Shown here piece after piece: positions 36,440 to 37,506 of a DNA stretch of 37,506 bases (the stretch's first letter is position 1; each line of letters begins with the position of its first letter). The stretch is from Hoylesella timonensis S9-PR14. Its GTDB lineage: Bacteria; Bacteroidota; Bacteroidia; Bacteroidales; Bacteroidaceae. Under the pieces are notes generated by a model that made no database searches, was not told the origin of the DNA, and worked only from the letters and a program-made list of their open reading frames with translations. The DNA lies in NCBI RefSeq assembly GCF_000762405.1, contig NZ_JRPQ01000126.1, positions 246-37,751 of the forward strand. The letters are read 5' to 3'. The translations under genes were made by a program, and so were the position numbers.

Positions 36440-36503
36440 ACGTGATAACTGTTTACCTGAGTTCATGTAAAATGTGAATAAGCTACTGCTGTGTGCGATG
36501 CGG

Positions 36504-37241
36504 TTATGCCTCTTGACTTTCTTGCGTGTCCTGCAAGGCGTCTACTTTCAAGTCTGATTTGTTGTAGGAGCTGGTAATATCTTCAAGAAGTCCGTCTTTC
36601 GCACGATACACAATGCCGGGATATTGATCTAACAAGGGGATATTATGCGTCGACATCACAACGGCAGTGCCCGTCAAGGTAATCTCTTTCAGCAGTTTCA
36701 CAATGTTGTGTGCGGTCTCTGGGTCAAGATTACCCGTGGGTTCATCTGCGACAATCATCTTGGGACGATTCAGGAGTGCCCTTGCAATCGCAATTCGCTG
36801 TTGCTCTCCGCCTGAGAGTTCATGGGGCATCTTATATTTTTTCTCCGTCATCTCAACGGCTGAGAGCACCTCGTCAATGCGGGCATCAATCTCTTTCTTA
36901 TCTTTCCATCCCGTTGCTTTGAGTACAAATTTCAAATTTATATAGATGTTTTTGTCGTGCAACAGCTGAAAGTCTTGGAAGATAATGCCCATTTCGCGTC
37001 GCAATCCAGGCACCTGTTTTCGTTTGATATGTAGGAGATCTCGCCCCAGCACTTCCGCTTTGGTTCCCTCTTCTGTGTGAATATCCAACTCACAATAGAT
37101 GGTTTTCAGCAGTGAACTTTTGCCAGAACCAACTTTTCCGATAAGGTAAATAAATTCACCTTCTTCAACTTGAAAATTTACATCTTTCAGTACTAACGTG
37201 TCAGCCTGATATATTTGCACCTTTTGATAGTCTACTAACAT
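36504..37241 (-). CDS. ftsE: Cell-division ABC transporter ATPase FtsE
   Basis: This ATPase works with the membrane protein FtsX to regulate peptidoglycan hydrolases at the division site. The 245-residue protein has Walker [10 protein letters not shown] (residues 35-43), the Q-loop [11 protein letters not shown], the ABC signature [15 protein letters not shown], Walker [15 protein letters not shown] and the switch His in VMSTHN. DFQLL and EPTGNLDPE are the features that separate FtsE from LolD-type ATPases. A C-terminal tail of ~25 residues is acidic and probably specific to this lineage. ftsX is not adjacent in the window. It is the first gene of the minus-strand run and has a -7 box at 37313-37320. 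Confidence 0.85.
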   Translation of the reverse strand: MLVDYQKVQIYQADTLVLKDVNFQVEEGEFIYLIGKVGSGKSSLLKTIYCELDIHTEEGTKAEVLGRDLLHIKRKQVPGLRREMGIIFQDFQLLHDKNIYINLKFVLKATGWKDKKEIDARIDEVLSAVEMTEKKYKMPHELSGGEQQRIAIARALLNRPKMIVADEPTGNLDPETAHNIVKLLKEITLTGTAVVMSTHNIPLLDQYPGIVYRAKDGLLEDITSSYNKSDLKVDALQDTQESQEA

Positions 37242-37312
37242 GGTCGATAGTCTTCTTTTTTATTATTGAATCGTCATTCCCTCTTCCTCAAGAGCCGAAT
37301 GTTTCACTCATG

Positions 37313-37320
37313 CAAAGATA
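37313..37320 (-). promoter_or_regulatory. -7 promoter box upstream of ftsE
   Basis: The minus strand reads TATCTTTG, an exact -7 consensus, ~70 nt before the ftsE start. It may drive the whole ftsE-lysC-lysA-GT2-unknown-fbp run, since I found no clear internal promoter. The -33 box is poor. Confidence 0.5.
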
Positions 37321-37480
37321 CTAAATTCTTTCGAATAGTCAGCCATATCGGCACTGATAAATATGAATTGCCCACCGCTCTTTTATTGAAAACGTGGCTC
37401 TATTATAAAAAAATGACGTATTTTCCTGTTGTAAACAACGTAGATGAAGTTAACAACGAAATCAACTCTAAGTTTGCGAC

Positions 37481-37506
37481 ATGAAAAAAATAGGATTAAA
37501 TCTTTT
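37481..37506 (+). CDS. Possible start of a gene cut by the window edge
   Basis: ATG 37481 opens a frame MKKIGLNL that runs off the end. The basic, then hydrophobic start could be a signal peptide or membrane segment. TAAGTTTG (37469-37476) matches a -7 box, but would start transcription at about the ATG itself, so the true start may lie further on. Too little sequence is present to say more. The region 37242-37480 holds no other supported gene. Confidence 0.25.

Overview
The window looks like a chromosomal segment of a Prevotellaceae bacterium (Prevotella sensu lato, phylum Bacteroidota). The evidence is the Bacteroidota-type promoters (TTTG, 19-20 nt, TAnnTTTG) before several genes, an interpain/streptopain-like C10 protease, a BspA-type leucine-rich surface protein, a fimbrillin-like lipoprotein, a GT3 glycogen synthase, a class III fructose-1,6-bisphosphatase and a eukaryote/archaeon-like prolyl-tRNA synthetase. 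I cannot name the species. No tRNA, rRNA or CRISPR array was seen.

Layout. 1-5116: a small secreted protein of unknown function (minus), then a glycogen synthase / alpha-glucan phosphorylase pair (plus) closed by a strong bidirectional terminator. 5117-11056: a surface-protein block. It has a promoter and a ~300-nt structured leader, a BspA-like LRR protein, a 76-residue companion protein, and a convergent C10 cysteine protease whose C-terminal tail resembles that of the LRR protein. 11172-18583: a conserved housekeeping stretch with an AspT/YidE-type transporter and proS (minus), then an OmpA-like lipoprotein, a monofunctional peptidoglycan transglycosylase and a UvrD/PcrA helicase (plus). 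18584-22058: an accessory island in which a fimbrillin-like lipoprotein and a 53-residue companion protein lie between two direct copies of a degenerate insertion sequence. 22059-23117: about 1 kb of non-coding, repeat-bearing DNA. 23118-29717: a complete histidine-utilisation cluster, ftcD-hutU-hutH-hutI. 29838-37241: a tightly packed minus-strand run ftsE-lysC-lysA-GT2-unknown-fbp.

How genes work together. HutH, HutU and HutI turn histidine into formiminoglutamate, and the bifunctional FtcD passes the formimino group to tetrahydrofolate, so no HutG is needed. GlgA and GlgP make and break glycogen. LysC and LysA are the first and last enzymes of the diaminopimelate/lysine route.

The observation I rate highest is in the leader of the LRR gene. 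A 15-codon open frame with a near-consensus Shine-Dalgarno sequence, rare in this phylum, contains a run of ten C encoding Pro-Pro-Pro and ends just before a perfect hairpin. A one-base change in the C run would make translation run into or through the hairpin. This suggests a phase-variable leader-peptide switch, which is inference and untested. Second is that both surface-protein genes are followed by small proteins sharing the pattern Y-[IL]-K-P and an acidic C-terminus.
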